Shown one piece after another: positions 20,278 through 31,600 of a DNA stretch of 64,000 nucleotides. Each line of letters opens with the position of its first letter. Within the stretch, counting starts at the first letter, position 1. Made by a program: the position numbers and the translations under genes. The notes under the pieces were generated by a model, which did no database searches, was not told the origin of the DNA, and saw only the letters and a list, made by a program, of their open reading frames with translations. Source of the DNA: Dermacentor variabilis (taxonomy: Eukaryota; Arthropoda; Arachnida; Ixodida; Ixodidae); the NCBI RefSeq assembly GCF_050947875.1, contig NC_134572.1:134320605-134384604 (forward strand). Direction: 5' to 3'.

Positions 20278-20972
20278 CCTGTTGGGAACTCGGCGCTGAC
20301 GCCCGTTGTTGCACCTGGGTCGCAAGCCCCAAGGGTAGCGTTGGCCTGGCGGCCTGGGGTACAACTGGAAGCATCCGAAGGTCCCGGCAAAGCATGAGTC
20401 GACTGGTAACAACAAAACAACTTGTTTATTTTAACATCGCAAAGAGTTGGCGGTCGGGTTGACCGAAGTAGAGAGACGGGAGAGCACTTTACTCAACAGA
20501 AGAAATCGGAGCCCTCCTTTTGCGTCCGGGGGCAGCTGTTTTTATACTCTCGCAGTTGAGGGCAAGAAGGAACCCCTCAATAGACGAGCACGTGATTGTA
20601 CAATGGGATAAGGTGACGCATACTGTCGTAGCGCCGCCGGTCGGGCACAAAGACTGGGAGGAGAAGGTGACTCCTACTGTCGTATCGCCTCCGGTCGGGC
20701 ACAATGGCTGGGAGGAGAAGGTAACTCCTACTGTCGTATCGCCTCCGGTCGGGCGCAATGGCTGGGAGGAGAAGGTGACCCCTGCTGTCGTATCGCCTCC
20801 GGTCGGGCATAATGGCACATACACTCACACATGCACATGAAGACACGTGGCATCGGAACATGCCTGGACGCGCTTGGCGGGGAGCGTAGCGGCGACGCCG
20901 AACGGGCCAAAATGTCTGCCGCTTTGTTGCAGTCGCGCCGGATAAACCGCGCGTCGTAGGCGAAACATAACA
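20226..20972 (-). repeat. Element 2 5' LTR (747 bp)
   Basis: Same length as the 3' LTR. TATAAAAA at 20539-20546 and AATAAA at 20425-20430 (minus strand). The terminal motif reads ACATAACA, one base different from the other LTR. Confidence 0.92.
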
Positions 20973-20976
20973 CCAG
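20973..20976. repeat. Right target-site duplication of element 2 (CCAG)
   Basis: CCAG directly after the LTR; excision in silico of the element plus one copy restores a family A monomer box. Confidence 0.85.
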
Positions 20977-21181
20977 CCAGGTCTAACCACTTGAAAGAGC
21001 TGGTGTGGTGCATGCATCACTGTCCATGTATACGTGCTGACGCTGATGTACACGATGAATAAACTGATTCCGGCAGATATGCTTGCCCGATAAAAGGAAA
21101 AAAAAGTAGGTATACTGCCCACTATAGTGTTCGCAGAGCCAGGTCCAACCACTCATCTCTACAGTGTTTGTTTGTCGCCTA

Positions 21182-21339
21182 CACTGTAAAATAATTTAAA
21201 CCCATAAGAGTGAAAAGGGGTGTAAATGTGTGTATAACTCACCCTCTTAGGGTGTGGTTTATATAACTGACACCCTAAGCGTGCGAGTTATACACATTTA
21301 CGCCCTTTTGACTTTAAAGGTGTACATTATTTTACAGTG
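21182..21339. mobile_element. Foldback element (CACTGTA MITE family), well-preserved copy with TA duplication
   Basis: 158 bp. The arms start CACTGTAAAATAAT and end ATTATTTTACAGTG; inverted similarity extends about 55 bp, to GTATAACTC/GAGTTATAC. TA flanks both ends (21180-21181, 21340-21341). Excision restores the family A phrase GCCTACATCACTCC. It has no coding frame and fits a Tc1/mariner-type MITE. Confidence 0.85.
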
Positions 21340-23158
21340 TACATCACTCCTCATGCACGCGCTGACGGCGACTTACGCAAGTGAACGGATACGCGCATAT
21401 TGGCTAGCGCGAGAAAGATCAATAACGTAACCATATATGGTCCATTAATATGTTAATGGGCCTAGCCAGGTCCTATAACATTTTTCAAAGGCACTAGTAC
21501 GGCGCCTATCACTCTCTATGGAATTGCTGAAGCCGATTTACGCAACTATTAAACCGATACGCGCTAATTGGCCTTCCCAAATAATATATGCAATACAGGT
21601 AAGCCCATTACAACACTTACCCAGCCAGGGCTAAACACTTCAACTGGTTTGGCGCATACATCATTTCCCATGCACGTGCTGGAGCTGATTTACGCGAGTA
21701 CAAAAACTATACGCGCAGATTGACTTGCCAGAAAAATGGAGGAAAGGTAAGCCTACAGCCAATTACAATGTTGGCCAACACAGGTCCTTCACTTCTCACG
21801 AAAGTGCTGGTTTGGCGCGTGCATCCTTCCCCATTCCCCTGTTGATAGACCGATACGCGCCCACTGGCTTACCCGGAGAAAAGGGGAAAAAAGGTAAGCC
21901 TATTATCATAGCCCATTACAACAATGGCCCAGCCAGGTACTATCACTTTTAATGAAAGCGCTGGTTCGGAGCATATGTCGTTCTCCGTGGACGTACCGAC
22001 GGCAATTTCCGCAATTTATAAACCGATACGCACCAACTGGCTTTCCCGAAAGAAAGGAAAACAGGTAAGATTATAGCCCATTACAAAATCGGCCCAGCCA
22101 AGGCTAATCATTTGAAAGCACTTGTTTGGTGTATACATCGTTCGCCATGTACGTGCTGAAACCCGTTTACGTGAGTAATAAACCGATACGCCCAGATTGA
22201 CTTGCCAGGAAAAATGGAACTATAAGGTAAGCCTATTGCCAGTTACAGTGTTGGCCCAGCCAGGTCCAATCAATTTTCTCGAAAGCGCTAGTTCGGCGCA
22301 TTCATCGTTCTCCGTGTACGTGCTGGCGCCGATACGCGTTAATTCGCTTGCCTCTAATAACAGGAAAAAGGTGAGTTTATAGCCCATAAAAATTTGCCCA
22401 CAGGTCCGATCACTTTTATCAAAAGCGTAAGTTCGATGCACACATCACTCCCCGTGCACGTCCTGACACTGACTTACGCGATGAATAAACGGATTCGTGC
22501 AGATTTGCTTGCTCCTAAAAAGGAAAAGACGGTAAATATGTATACCCCACTATAATGTTGGCACAGCCAGGTCCAACATCTTTTCTCGAAAGTGTTGGTT
22601 TGGTGTTGAGATCACTCCCCATTTGCGCGCTGACGCCAACTTTGGCAGTGAGCGAACGGATACGCGCATATTGGCGCGCGCAAAAAGAAAGAAAGCATAT
22701 ATCGTGCATTAAAATGTTGGCCGAGCCAGGCCCAATCGCTTTTCTCAACAGCGCTGGTTTGGTGAACAAGTCACCCCCCATGAACGTCCTGACACTGACT
22801 TACACGATGAATAAACTGATTCGTGCAGATTTGCTGGCCCCTGAAAAGGAAGAAAATGTAAGCCTGTAGCCCACTATAATGTTGACGCCGCCAGGTCCAA
22901 TCGTTTCTCGAACGCACTAGTTCGGAGCATGCGTAACTCCCCATTACGCCCTAACGGTGATTTACGCGCTGAATGAAAGGATAAGCTCACATTGGCTTGT
23001 TTGAAAAATTGAGAAATACTCAAGCCTATAGGTAATTTAAATGCTGGTCGAGCCTGGTGCAATTCTCGAAAGCTCTAATTCTGCGCACAGATCACTCCCG
23101 ATGTACGTGCTGAAGCCGATTTGTGCTATGAATAGGCATATTTGTGAAGATTTGCTTG

Positions 23159-23430
23159 CCCCCCCCCCCTCCCACTTCAGACAGACAAATGACTTACAAG
23201 AGTCCTGAGAAGCTTTGCCCTAGGACAGAGCTGCGGGCCGCTCCCACGTGGGCACTGGTAGGCCGACCCTAACCGCCGCATCGTGGGCTCTCTGCACAGC
23301 CCAAGTTTGACGTGAAAGTTCGGAGCTCTGGATGGCAGAGCTTCACTCTTCTTCCGTGGTGCGATTGGGTCGCTGTAACGAGGGCCATCGCCAGAGCATA
23401 TGTGCGAGATTGCAAAAATAAATAAAACTA
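23159..23430 (+). mobile_element. Retroposed dispersed repeat with A-rich tail inside family A
   Basis: A C-rich run (23160-23170), then about 230 bp of GC-rich sequence unlike the monomer, then GCAAAAATAAATAAAAC. Family A resumes with GGCAAGCCTTTATCCCATT. A 3'-terminal LINE fragment is likely, but the parent is not identified. Confidence 0.45.
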
Positions 23431-24489
23431 GGCAAGCCTTTATCCCATTGCACTGTTCGCCTAGCCACGTCCAACCACCTTTATTGAAAGTGCTGGTTTG
23501 CCGCGTACACCACTCCCCATGCACGTGCTGACGCCAGCCTACAAGAGTAATTCACGAATAAGCGCCAATCGGCTTTCCCGAAGAAATGGAAGAAAGGTAT
23601 GAGTATGGCCCATTACAACATTGGCAATGCCAGGCCCACTCACTACTCGCGAAAGCGCTAGTTGGGCGCATACATTTTTCCCATGTACGTGCCGACGCTC
23701 ACTTACCCAAATAATAAACCAATACGTGCCAATGAGTTTGCCCTAAAAATGGAAAAAAAGGTACACCTATGGCCCACTGCAACATTGGTCCAGCCAGGTC
23801 TGACCACTTTTCTTGAAAGCATTGGTTTCGCGGATACATCATTCCCCCTGCACGTGGCGCAGTCGATTTACGCGAGTAATAAACCGATACGCTCAGGTTA
23901 GCCTAGCCGGAAGACATGGAACAAAGGGAAGCCTACAGACCATCAAAATCTTGTACCCGCCAGGTCTAAATACATTTCTCGAAAGTGTCGGTTCGGCGCA
24001 TACATCGTTCCCTATGCACATACTGACGCCAAGCTACGTGATGAATAAACGGAAGCAGGCACATTGGATTCCCGTCAAAAATGGAGAAAAGGTAAGACTA
24101 GAGCCTGTTAAAATCTTGGCCGAGCCAGGTACAATCACTTTCCTCGGAAGCGCTGATTCAGCCTACTCGTCGTTCCCCATGCAGGTGCTGACGCCGGTTT
24201 ACACGTTTAATAAACCGATACTCGCCAGTTGGCTTACCCCTAAAAGCGGGAAAAAAAGGTAAGCTTATATTAGATTACTAAGTTTACCCAGCCAGGTCCA
24301 ATGGCTTTTCTCGAAATCGATGGTTCGGTGCCCACTTCAGTCCCCATGGACGTGCTGACGCTGATATAGCCGATGAATAAACGTATTCGCGCGGATTGGA
24401 TTGCTCGAACAAATGGGGGAAAAAAAGGTAATACAGGCCATTAGAATCTTGGGAGCGCCAGATCCAATAACTTTTCTCGAAAGCGCTGG

Positions 24490-24650
24490 CTTTTTTTTTC
24501 CCGGCGATACTGATTCCCTGTTTTAGCACAATAGGATGAGCTACGTCATCCGATTTTGCTCAACAAGCCAATCAGTGCGCGCCTGACATCGAAGCTATAC
24601 CCGAGGCGATAATAGCGCCAAGTGGACCTTTCAGAATAAGGGCCCTGATT
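24490..24650. other. Non-monomer insert in family A with poly-T end
   Basis: After GCGCTGGC, a T9 run and about 150 bp unrelated to the monomer occur before family A resumes at ATTAATAAAATGACGCAGG. The T run at the left would be the poly(A) tail of a minus-oriented retroposon. No parent recognised. Confidence 0.35.
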
Positions 24651-25325
24651 AATAAAATGACGCAGGCAGATTGACGTGCTCGAACAAATGGAAACAAGTA
24701 AGCCTACAGCGCATGGCCAAGTCAGCTTCAATTACTTTTTTTTTTTTCGAAAGCGCTGGTTCAGCGCATACATTGTTCCCCATGCATCTGCTGATGCCGA
24801 ATTACGCGATCGATGAATGGACACACGCGGAGAGGATTCCCCGAGCAAATGGAAAAAGGTGAGTCTACACAGCGCATTAGAATGATGACTCAGCCAGGTC
24901 CATTCACAATTTTCGAAAGCGCTGGCTCGGCGAATACATCGTTCCCCATGCACGAGCTGCCGTGCAATGGGAGCGCGCCGCATCACCGGATAGCCGCACA
25001 GCTTGATAGACCACTCGTTAAATTGGTGGCCCAGTGAGGTAATGTAACTTTTCTCGAAAGCGCTGAATCGATATGTAATTCACTCCACGAGCACCTCCTG
25101 ACGACGATTTACGCTATAACTCAACACGCAGTATGGCTTGCCCGAAAAAAAAAAAAAAAATGAAGAACGTTCGGCCTGCAACGAAATGAATTTGTGGCCC
25201 AGTCTGGTAATATCACTTATCAACATAGTGGTGAATCTGTGCATAAATCACTCCGCAAACACGCCCTGGTGACGATTTACGCACACAGTAAATGCATACA
25301 GGCAGTTTGGCTTTCCCGAAAAAAT

Positions 25326-25440
25326 TGCACCTAAATCTAACTACACGGGTGTTTTTGCATTTTGTCCCCATCGAAATGCGACCGCCGTGGCCGGGATTCG
25401 ATCCCGCGACTTCGTGCTACAGAGCCCAACACCATAGCCA
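25326..25440 (-). mobile_element. tRNA-derived SINE fragment, truncated at both ends
   Basis: The minus strand carries the same phrases as the complete SINE at 46434-46671: GGCTATGGTGTTGGGCT, GTCGCGGGATCGAATCCCGG (B-box) and GTTAGATTTAGGTGCA. It lacks the first part of the tRNA head and everything after GGTGCA. Its left side abuts the last family A sequence and its right side abuts the mariner remnant. Confidence 0.85.
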
Positions 25441-26260
25441 TGTCGTGGAACAAGATTACCCCATTCGTCAATTTTCCACGTCGCTTGTTCTTGATTGCTA
25501 CACGCAGCCGATCCGGCGTTTCACAATATCGGAAACGATTGATAGTCTCTCAGGCTTTAAAAAATTCTATCAGTAATGGCCCCTGACGATCGAAAAAGAT
25601 AGTAAACAACATCTTTCCGGTGGGAATGACGGCTTTTGCTTTCTTTCGCGGCGGTGAACTCGAATGTTTCCACTGTAAGCATTGCCGTCGTGTTTCAGGC
25701 TCGTAGTAGTGGCACCATGGTTCGTCCCCGATCACAATTGCAGACAAGAAGTCGTCACCTTCATTGTGATACCGGATCAGATTAGTCAAGGCAGCGCAGA
25801 ACCTTCTGGCGGGGGTTCAAAATCTTGGGCATCCATTGCGCACACAAGAGCCGATGACCGAGGTGTTCATGAAATATGGTGTGAACCGAACCGCGACTGA
25901 TGGTCACACGCTCTGCCAGTTCATCGATGTTTATCCTCCGTTCTTGTCTCATCAGCTCATCAACTTTTGCACTTGTGTTGGGGGTGATTGCACGATGGCT
26001 TTGACCCGGTTTTGGATCGTCTTTGCAACTTTCACGTCCTTTTTCCACCGTTTGTTCCAATGCTTCACAATGGTCAATGAAATGTTCAACGTACACGGCA
26101 GCCATACGGCGAATAATTTCTTTTTGGGAAACACCTTCAGCTGTCACAACATTCACGGCACCCCGCTGCTCAAGTTCTCAAGTGTCCATTGCGTCACGCC
26201 ACCATGTTCAATCCACTGTATGAGAGTATTAAAGAACATTTGCTCTCACATTTGCGTGTC
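25441..26260 (-). pseudogene. mariner transposase remnant
   Basis: Read on the minus strand from about 26240: SQKEIIRRMAAVY, then (other frame) ISLTIVKHWNKRW, GRESCKDDPKPG, then RINIDELAERVTISRGSVHT (helix-turn-helix), VIGDEPWCHYYEPETRRQ with the first catalytic Asp, FFDRQGPLLIEF, RYCETPDRL, IKNKRRGKLTNG and VILFHD with the second catalytic Asp. The third Asp (34 residues further on in mariners) is missing because the SINE fragment begins within the next codons. At least three frameshifts and a stop are present. It is an old, non-functional copy of the Tc1/mariner superfamily, mariner type; no terminal inverted repeats were found. Confidence 0.9.
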
Positions 26261-27954
26261 ACTTTTGTAAATGAAAGATGCCTGTGTGCTACGCGCATGC
26301 CTCGCAGATAATGAACCAAACCATTATTGCGCGGGGTGGGTAGGCTCACTTTCTTTTAACTCGCCCTCGTTCATTAGAAATGCGAAGATACAATGGAATA
26401 TACAAATGTTTGATAAGGGGCAGAAAAGTCACTGGAAACAAAGTTCACTGCACGTATACACAAAACCTCGCAACAAGATATTTAAATATACGTATAAGTC
26501 TCCAATAAATCTACGCATCTAAAACAAAGTCACTGTATGTAATGCGCCAATCAAGGCAAATAAACATGTAGAGCAATCACAGATTCACAGAATCATAGAT
26601 CTCGCCCCCATTCCATCCACTCCATCCGATGTATCGCGTGCGACGGAAGGCGACGCGCTTGCTCCCCGCTTTTGTGCTTTGCGCACGCAAGACTGAGCCA
26701 CCATCGAGGGCTCACCCATTCCACACCCCCCCCCCCCCCCCTCCTCCTTCACTCGCACATACAGCATGCGGCGCGCGGTCACAACGTTATTGCCCTGAGG
26801 TTTCATACGAAACATAAGGGTGACGGCGACAGCAGGAATGCGCCTGGAGTCCTCATATAATTGCTATCACAATAATATAATAATAGCATCCGGCAACCGA
26901 AGCGTGCCGTAGCCGATTACTTTCCGCAAAAGAAGTAACAAACTGTCACCATGCGACGATTCGCTGCGCCGCAACAATGATTTTTTTTCTTGTGGGGCGG
27001 GGGCACCGAAATTAAAGAAACCCAAGGAAAATATGTTGGCCACATTTGAATGCCTACTTTGCGTACCTAGTGTGGCTACCGAATGAATATCGAAGAAAAC
27101 GTGAGACGCTTGGTCCACGGAGAACCATACGCATAGTGCTCGGTATTTTACATCGGGGAGACAAGGCTTTCCGGAGAGGTTGCGCTAAAGCGAATGCGGT
27201 GTAATCCGTCAAGTCTTCACAGTGATGGCGGTGAGCGACCATTGTTAATTTTTCTCCTCTGCTAACCAGAAGGCGTCCATAACTCTGCCAAGCGAAAATT
27301 CACTCGGCCAGAGAAAACCACACGCGCACCGAAGTACGCCGCGGGGTGGTTTCGGGGCAACACAAGAAAAACGCATGCGCTCTGGCTGGCTCTGGCAGCC
27401 CGCGGGTAAGGTAGCGAGAATTTAAAAAATTAGGAGGCTCAATGTGTCCTCACGAATAAAAGCCAAAGTAGAAAAAAATAAATAAGAACGTAGTTACCCT
27501 GGCTGGCTTTAGTGTCTTGACATGGATGCTTTGGTTTAGGTGAAAAAAAATGTGGATATTTTCATATGCGACATGGACGGCACAAATGAACCACTACAAC
27601 GTTTTGTCTCATCGTATCTCGCTGCGTCTTTTGAAAACTTGTCTGATAGTGTGTTGATTTGGTTCGTCTCGTTGTATGTTTCGATCTAAGACTTTAGAAA
27701 AGTCAATGCACCTTTGGCGTCAAATGTTTATAACAACATTAAGCCCACAAAGTTCCGGAATTGCAAATCTAAAGCACGACTTTGGAAATACCAATGCAAC
27801 TTTCACTTCAGAAGTTTCTTATAACTTTATAGCCATAAAGTGTCAGATCTGAAATCCAAGCGCTCCAGATTCCGTGGCCTCAGCGAGATGCCATGACGAG
27901 CCCGCTCGCCATTAAAACGCCTTTGAATCTTTGTGCTTGGATAGGTCTCCTTGC
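26261..27954. other. Unassigned interval, no supportable gene
   Basis: Short frames only. A run of 16 C at 26726-26741 and T- and A-rich stretches are present. The interval lies between the plus-oriented and minus-oriented satellite arrays and contains no monomer I can recognise. Confidence 0.5.
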
Positions 27955-28194
27955 TTTATGTGACACCCGGTGCATGGGCGTTGCCGTGAAATCCAGCCCG
28001 ATTTTGCAATGTTCGTACTAAAATGTTTTTTCGAGCGTGAAAAGGACATTCTAAACAAAATCGAGCATTATTTCCGGCGCCGGGGGTTGTTTTGGCCGGC
28101 GGCGCATGGGCAGCACGAAAAAATTTCGGGCGGGGGGGGAGGCGCTGAGGCCCCATTAGCCCCCCCCCCCCCCATCCCTGGCTACGCCCCTGCT
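27955..28194 (+). other. Probable dispersed repeat with G- and C-tracts
   Basis: Contains GGGGGGGG near 28132-28139, a C14 run at 28160-28173, and CATCCCTGGCTACGCCCC directly before the first family C monomer. I associate this layout from memory with dispersed repeats in ixodid DNA; no class is assigned. Confidence 0.35.
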
Positions 28195-28700
28195 GACTGG
28201 GCCAGAAATTTCATGAGATATAGGCTTACCATTTTTCCGAATTTTTCACGTGCTTCAAACTGCCTGTACCCGTTGAATAAATGTGTCAGTCATAGTCAGG
28301 ACGTTGTAGAAAAGCGACTTGTGCATCGATTCAACCGTTCAGAGAAAATTGGTAATAACTGACTGGGCCAACAATTTCATGGGCTATAGCGTTGTCGTTT
28401 TTTACGATTTTATCGCGGACACCAAACTCCATGTATCCGGCGATAAACCTGGCAGTCATCGCCAGGACGTTGTAGAAAAGCGAGTTATGCATGGATTCAA
28501 CCGTTCAAAGAAAAAATGCTAATACCTGACTGGGCCAGAAATTTCATGGGCAATGGCTTACCGTTTATCCTATAATTTCACGCGCTCCAAACTTCGTGTA
28601 CCCGTTGAATAAATGTGTCAGTCATTGTCCGGACGTTGTAGAAGAGCGACTTATGCATCGATTCAACACTTCAGAGAAAAATTCTTTTCAGAGAAAAAAA
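28195..28700 (-). repeat. Satellite family C, three monomers of about 167 bp
   Basis: GACTGGGCCA starts monomers at 28195, 28361 and 28528 (spacings 166 and 167). Shared phrases: ATTTCATGGGC, GCTTACC with a T-run, CCCGTTGAATAAATGTGTCAG, GGACGTTGTAGAA and ATGCATCGATTCAAC. Like family B, the T-rich side follows CTTACC, but the CTGGGCCAG box resembles the GGCCCAGCCAG of family A (reverse complement), so C combines traits of both. It passes directly into family B near 28700. Confidence 0.85.
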
Positions 28701-28886
28701 TTATTTTACGCGGCTGAGAAGATATTTCCCTGGGATATATAGCCTTACTGTTTTTTCGATTTTTCGAGAAAATTCATTTGTGCCTGCTCGTTCATTTATT
28801 GCGTAAATGTGGGGCCGCGCGAGCACGGGGCGAAGACCTAGCACCTTTTAGCACATTTAAGCGAAGCTCTAGCACTTTTGAGGGAA

Positions 28887-30500
28887 CTTATCTTACGCGG
28901 CTGAGATGATATTTCCCTGGGCCTTAGTGTATTTTCGATTTTTCGAGAAAATTCATTTGTGCCTATTCGTTCATTTATTGCGTAAATGTGGATACTCGCG
29001 TGCAGCGCGAGTGATTTAAGCGAAGATCTAGCACTTTTGAGGCAACTTATTTCACGCGGCTGAGATGATATTTCTCTGGGCTATATTAGTGTTTTTTTTC
29101 GATTTTTCCAGAAAATTCATTTGTGCCTAATCGTTCATTTATTGCGTAAATGTAGATACTCGCGTGCACGGGGACTGATTTAAGCGAAGATCTAGCACTT
29201 TTGAGGGAACTTATCTTACGCGGCTGAGATGATATTTCCCTGGGCATAGTGTTTTTTCGATTTTTCGAGAAAATTCATTTGTGCCTATTCGTTCATTTAT
29301 TGCGTAAATGTGGATACTCGCGTGCAGCGGGAGTGATTTAAGCGAAGATCTAGCACTTTTGAGGCAACTTATTTCACGCGGCTGAGATGATATTTCTCTG
29401 GGCTATATTAGTGTTTTTTTTCGATTTTTCCAGAAAATTCATTTGTGCCTAATCGTTCATTTATTGCGTAAATGTAGATACTCGCGTGCACGGGGACTGA
29501 TTTAAGCGAAGCTCTAGCACTTATGAGGGAACTTATCTTACGCGGCTGAGATGATATTTCCCTGGGCCTTAGTGTTTTTTCGATTTTTCGAGAAAATTCA
29601 TTTGTGCCTATTCGTTCATTTATTGCGTAAATGTGGATACTCGCGTGCACCGGGAGTGATTTAAGCGAACATCTAGCACTTTTGAGGCAACTTATTTCAC
29701 GCGGCTGAGATGATATTTCTCTGGGCTATATTAGTGTTTTTTTTCGATTTTTCCAGAAAATTCATTTGTGCCTAATCGTTCATTTATTGCATAAATGTAG
29801 ATACTCGCGTGCACGGGGACTGATTTAAGCGAAGCTCTAGCACTTTTGAGGGAACTTATCTTACGCGGCTGAGATGATATTTCCCTGGGCCTTAGTGTTT
29901 TTTCGATTTTTCGAGAAAATTCATTTGTGCCTATTCGTTCATTTATTGCGTAAATGTGGATACTCGCGTACAGCGGGAGTGATTTAAGCGAAGATCTAGC
30001 ACTTTTGAGGCAACTTATTTCACGCGGCTGAGATGATATTTCTTTGGGCTATATTAGTGTTTTTTTTTCGATTTTTCCAGAAAATTCATTTGTGCCTAAT
30101 CGTTCATTTATTGCGTAAATGTAGATACTCGCGTGCACGGGGACTGATTTAAGCGAAGATCTAGCACTTTTGAGGGAACTTATCTTACGCGGCTGAGATG
30201 ATATCTCCCTGGGCCTTAGTGTTTTTTCGATTTTTCGAGAAAAATCATTTGTGCCTATTCGTTCATTTATTGCGTAAATGTGGATACTCGCGTGCAGCGG
30301 GAGTGATTTAAGCGAAGATCTAGCACTTTTGAGGCAACTTATTTCACGCGGCTGAGATGATATTTCTCTGGGCTATATTAGTGTTTTTTTTCGATTTTTC
30401 CAGAAAATTCATTTGTGCCTAATCGTTCATTTATTGCGTAAATGTAGATACTCGCGTGCACGGGGACTGATTTAAGCGAAGATCTAGCACTTTTGAGGCA
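28887..30500 (-). repeat. Family B dimeric higher-order repeat, about 323 bp
   Basis: Two monomer types alternate: one with GGGAACTTATCTTACG and GGGCCTTAGTG, the other with GGCAACTTATTTCACG and GGGCTATATTAGTG. The first type recurs at 28887, 29210, 29532, 29855 and 30179, giving periods of 322-324 bp. Confidence 0.85.
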
Positions 30501-30659
30501 ACTTATTTCACGCGGCTGAGATGATATTTCTCTGGGCTATATTAGTGTTTTTTTTTCGATTTTTCCAGAAAATTCATTTGTGCCTAATCGTTCATTTATT
30601 GCGTAAATGTAGATACTCGCGTGCACGGGGACTGATTTAAGCGAAGATCTAGCACTTTT

Positions 30660-31600
30660 GAGGGAACTTATCTTACGCGGCTGAGATGATATTTCCCTGG
30701 GCCTTAGTGTTTTTTCGATTTTTCGAGAAAATTCATTTGTGCCTATTCGTTCATTTATTGCGTAAATGTAGATACTCGCGTGCACGGGGACTGATTTAAG
30801 CGAAGATCTAGCACTTTTGAGGGAACTTATCTTACGCGGCTGATATGATATTTCCCTGGGCCTTAGTGTTTTTTCGATTTTTCGAGAAAATTCATTTGTG
30901 CCTATTCGTTCATTTATTGCGTAAATGTAGATACTCGCGTGCACGGGGACTGATTTAAGCGAAGATCTAGCACTTTTGAGGGAACTTATCTTACGCGGCT
31001 GAGATGATATTTCCCTGGGCCTTAGTGTTTTTTCGATTTTTCGAGAAAATTCATTTGTGCCTATTCGTTCATTTATTGCGTAAATGTAGATACTCGCGTG
31101 CACGGGGACTGATTTAAGCGAAGATCTAGCACTTTTGAGGGAACTTATCTTACGCGGCTGATATGATATTTCCCTGGGCCTTAGTGTTTTTTCGATTTTT
31201 CGAGAAAATTCATTTGTGCCTATTCGTTCATTTATTGCGTAAATGTAGATACTCGCGTGCACGGGGACTGATTTAAGCGAAGATCTAGCACTTTTGAGGG
31301 AACTTATCTTACGCGGCTGAGATGATATTTCCCTGGGCCTTAGTGTTTTTTCGATTTTTCGAGAAAATTCATTTGTGCCTATTCGTTCATTTATTGCGTA
31401 AATGTAGATACTCGCGTGCACGGGGACTGATTTAAGCGAAGATCTAGCACTTTTGAGGGAACTTATCTTACGCGGCTGAGATGATATTTCCCTGGGCCTT
31501 AGTGTTTTTTCGATTTTTCGAGAAAATTCATTTGTGCCTAATCGTTCATTTATTGCGTAAATGTAGATACTCGCGTGCACGGGGACTGATTTAAGCGAAG
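30660..31600 (-). repeat. Family B run of 159-bp monomers
   Basis: CTTATCTTACG recurs at 30667, 30826, 30985 and 31144, an exact 159-bp period (53 codons). These monomers lack the TATAGCC insert and are almost identical, so a 347-codon repetitive frame is open on the minus strand from 31580 to 30537. One feature alternates inside: GCTGATATG versus GCTGAGATG, hinting at a 318-bp dimer. Confidence 0.85.

Larger units (their letters stand above)
14157..20972 (-). mobile_element. Element 2: nearly intact Gmr1-like LTR retrotransposon, minus strand
   Basis: Same family and architecture as element 1. Two 747-bp LTRs (5' LTR 20226-20972, 3' LTR 14157-14903), CCAG duplications, a 315-nt leader and one Gag-Pol frame from 19910 to 15387 broken only by a TAA at 19563-19565. 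It interrupts a family A monomer. By eye about eight substitutions separate the LTRs, so this copy seems somewhat older than element 1 although its coding region is better kept. Confidence 0.93.
20977..25325 (+). repeat. Satellite family A, right block (about 25 monomers)
   Basis: Plus-oriented diverged monomers with the landmarks described for the left block; the GGTAAG box recurs for example at 21746, 21893, 22064 and 22226, at intervals of about 147-171 bp. Many monomers read PMHVLTP, then a Tyr and an AATAAA-encoded Asn-Lys, and end KVSL in the same frame. Divergence between neighbours is high, unlike family B. Interruptions: a foldback element (21182-21339), a retroposed insert (23159-23430) and a non-monomer segment (about 24490-24650). 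Monomers peter out near 25325. Confidence 0.85.

Noticed and set aside
25550..25789. FFDRQG Asp as the second catalytic residue of mariner
   Set aside because: In mariner transposases the second catalytic Asp is in the later HD(N) motif; here that is VILFHD near 25445. The FFD Asp belongs to a conserved but non-catalytic strand.
30537..31580. 347-codon minus-strand frame as a repetitive protein gene
   Set aside because: It consists of family B satellite monomers with a 159-bp period, begins and ends wherever a monomer variant carries a stop, and has no promoter or non-repetitive part. Treated as a repeat property.
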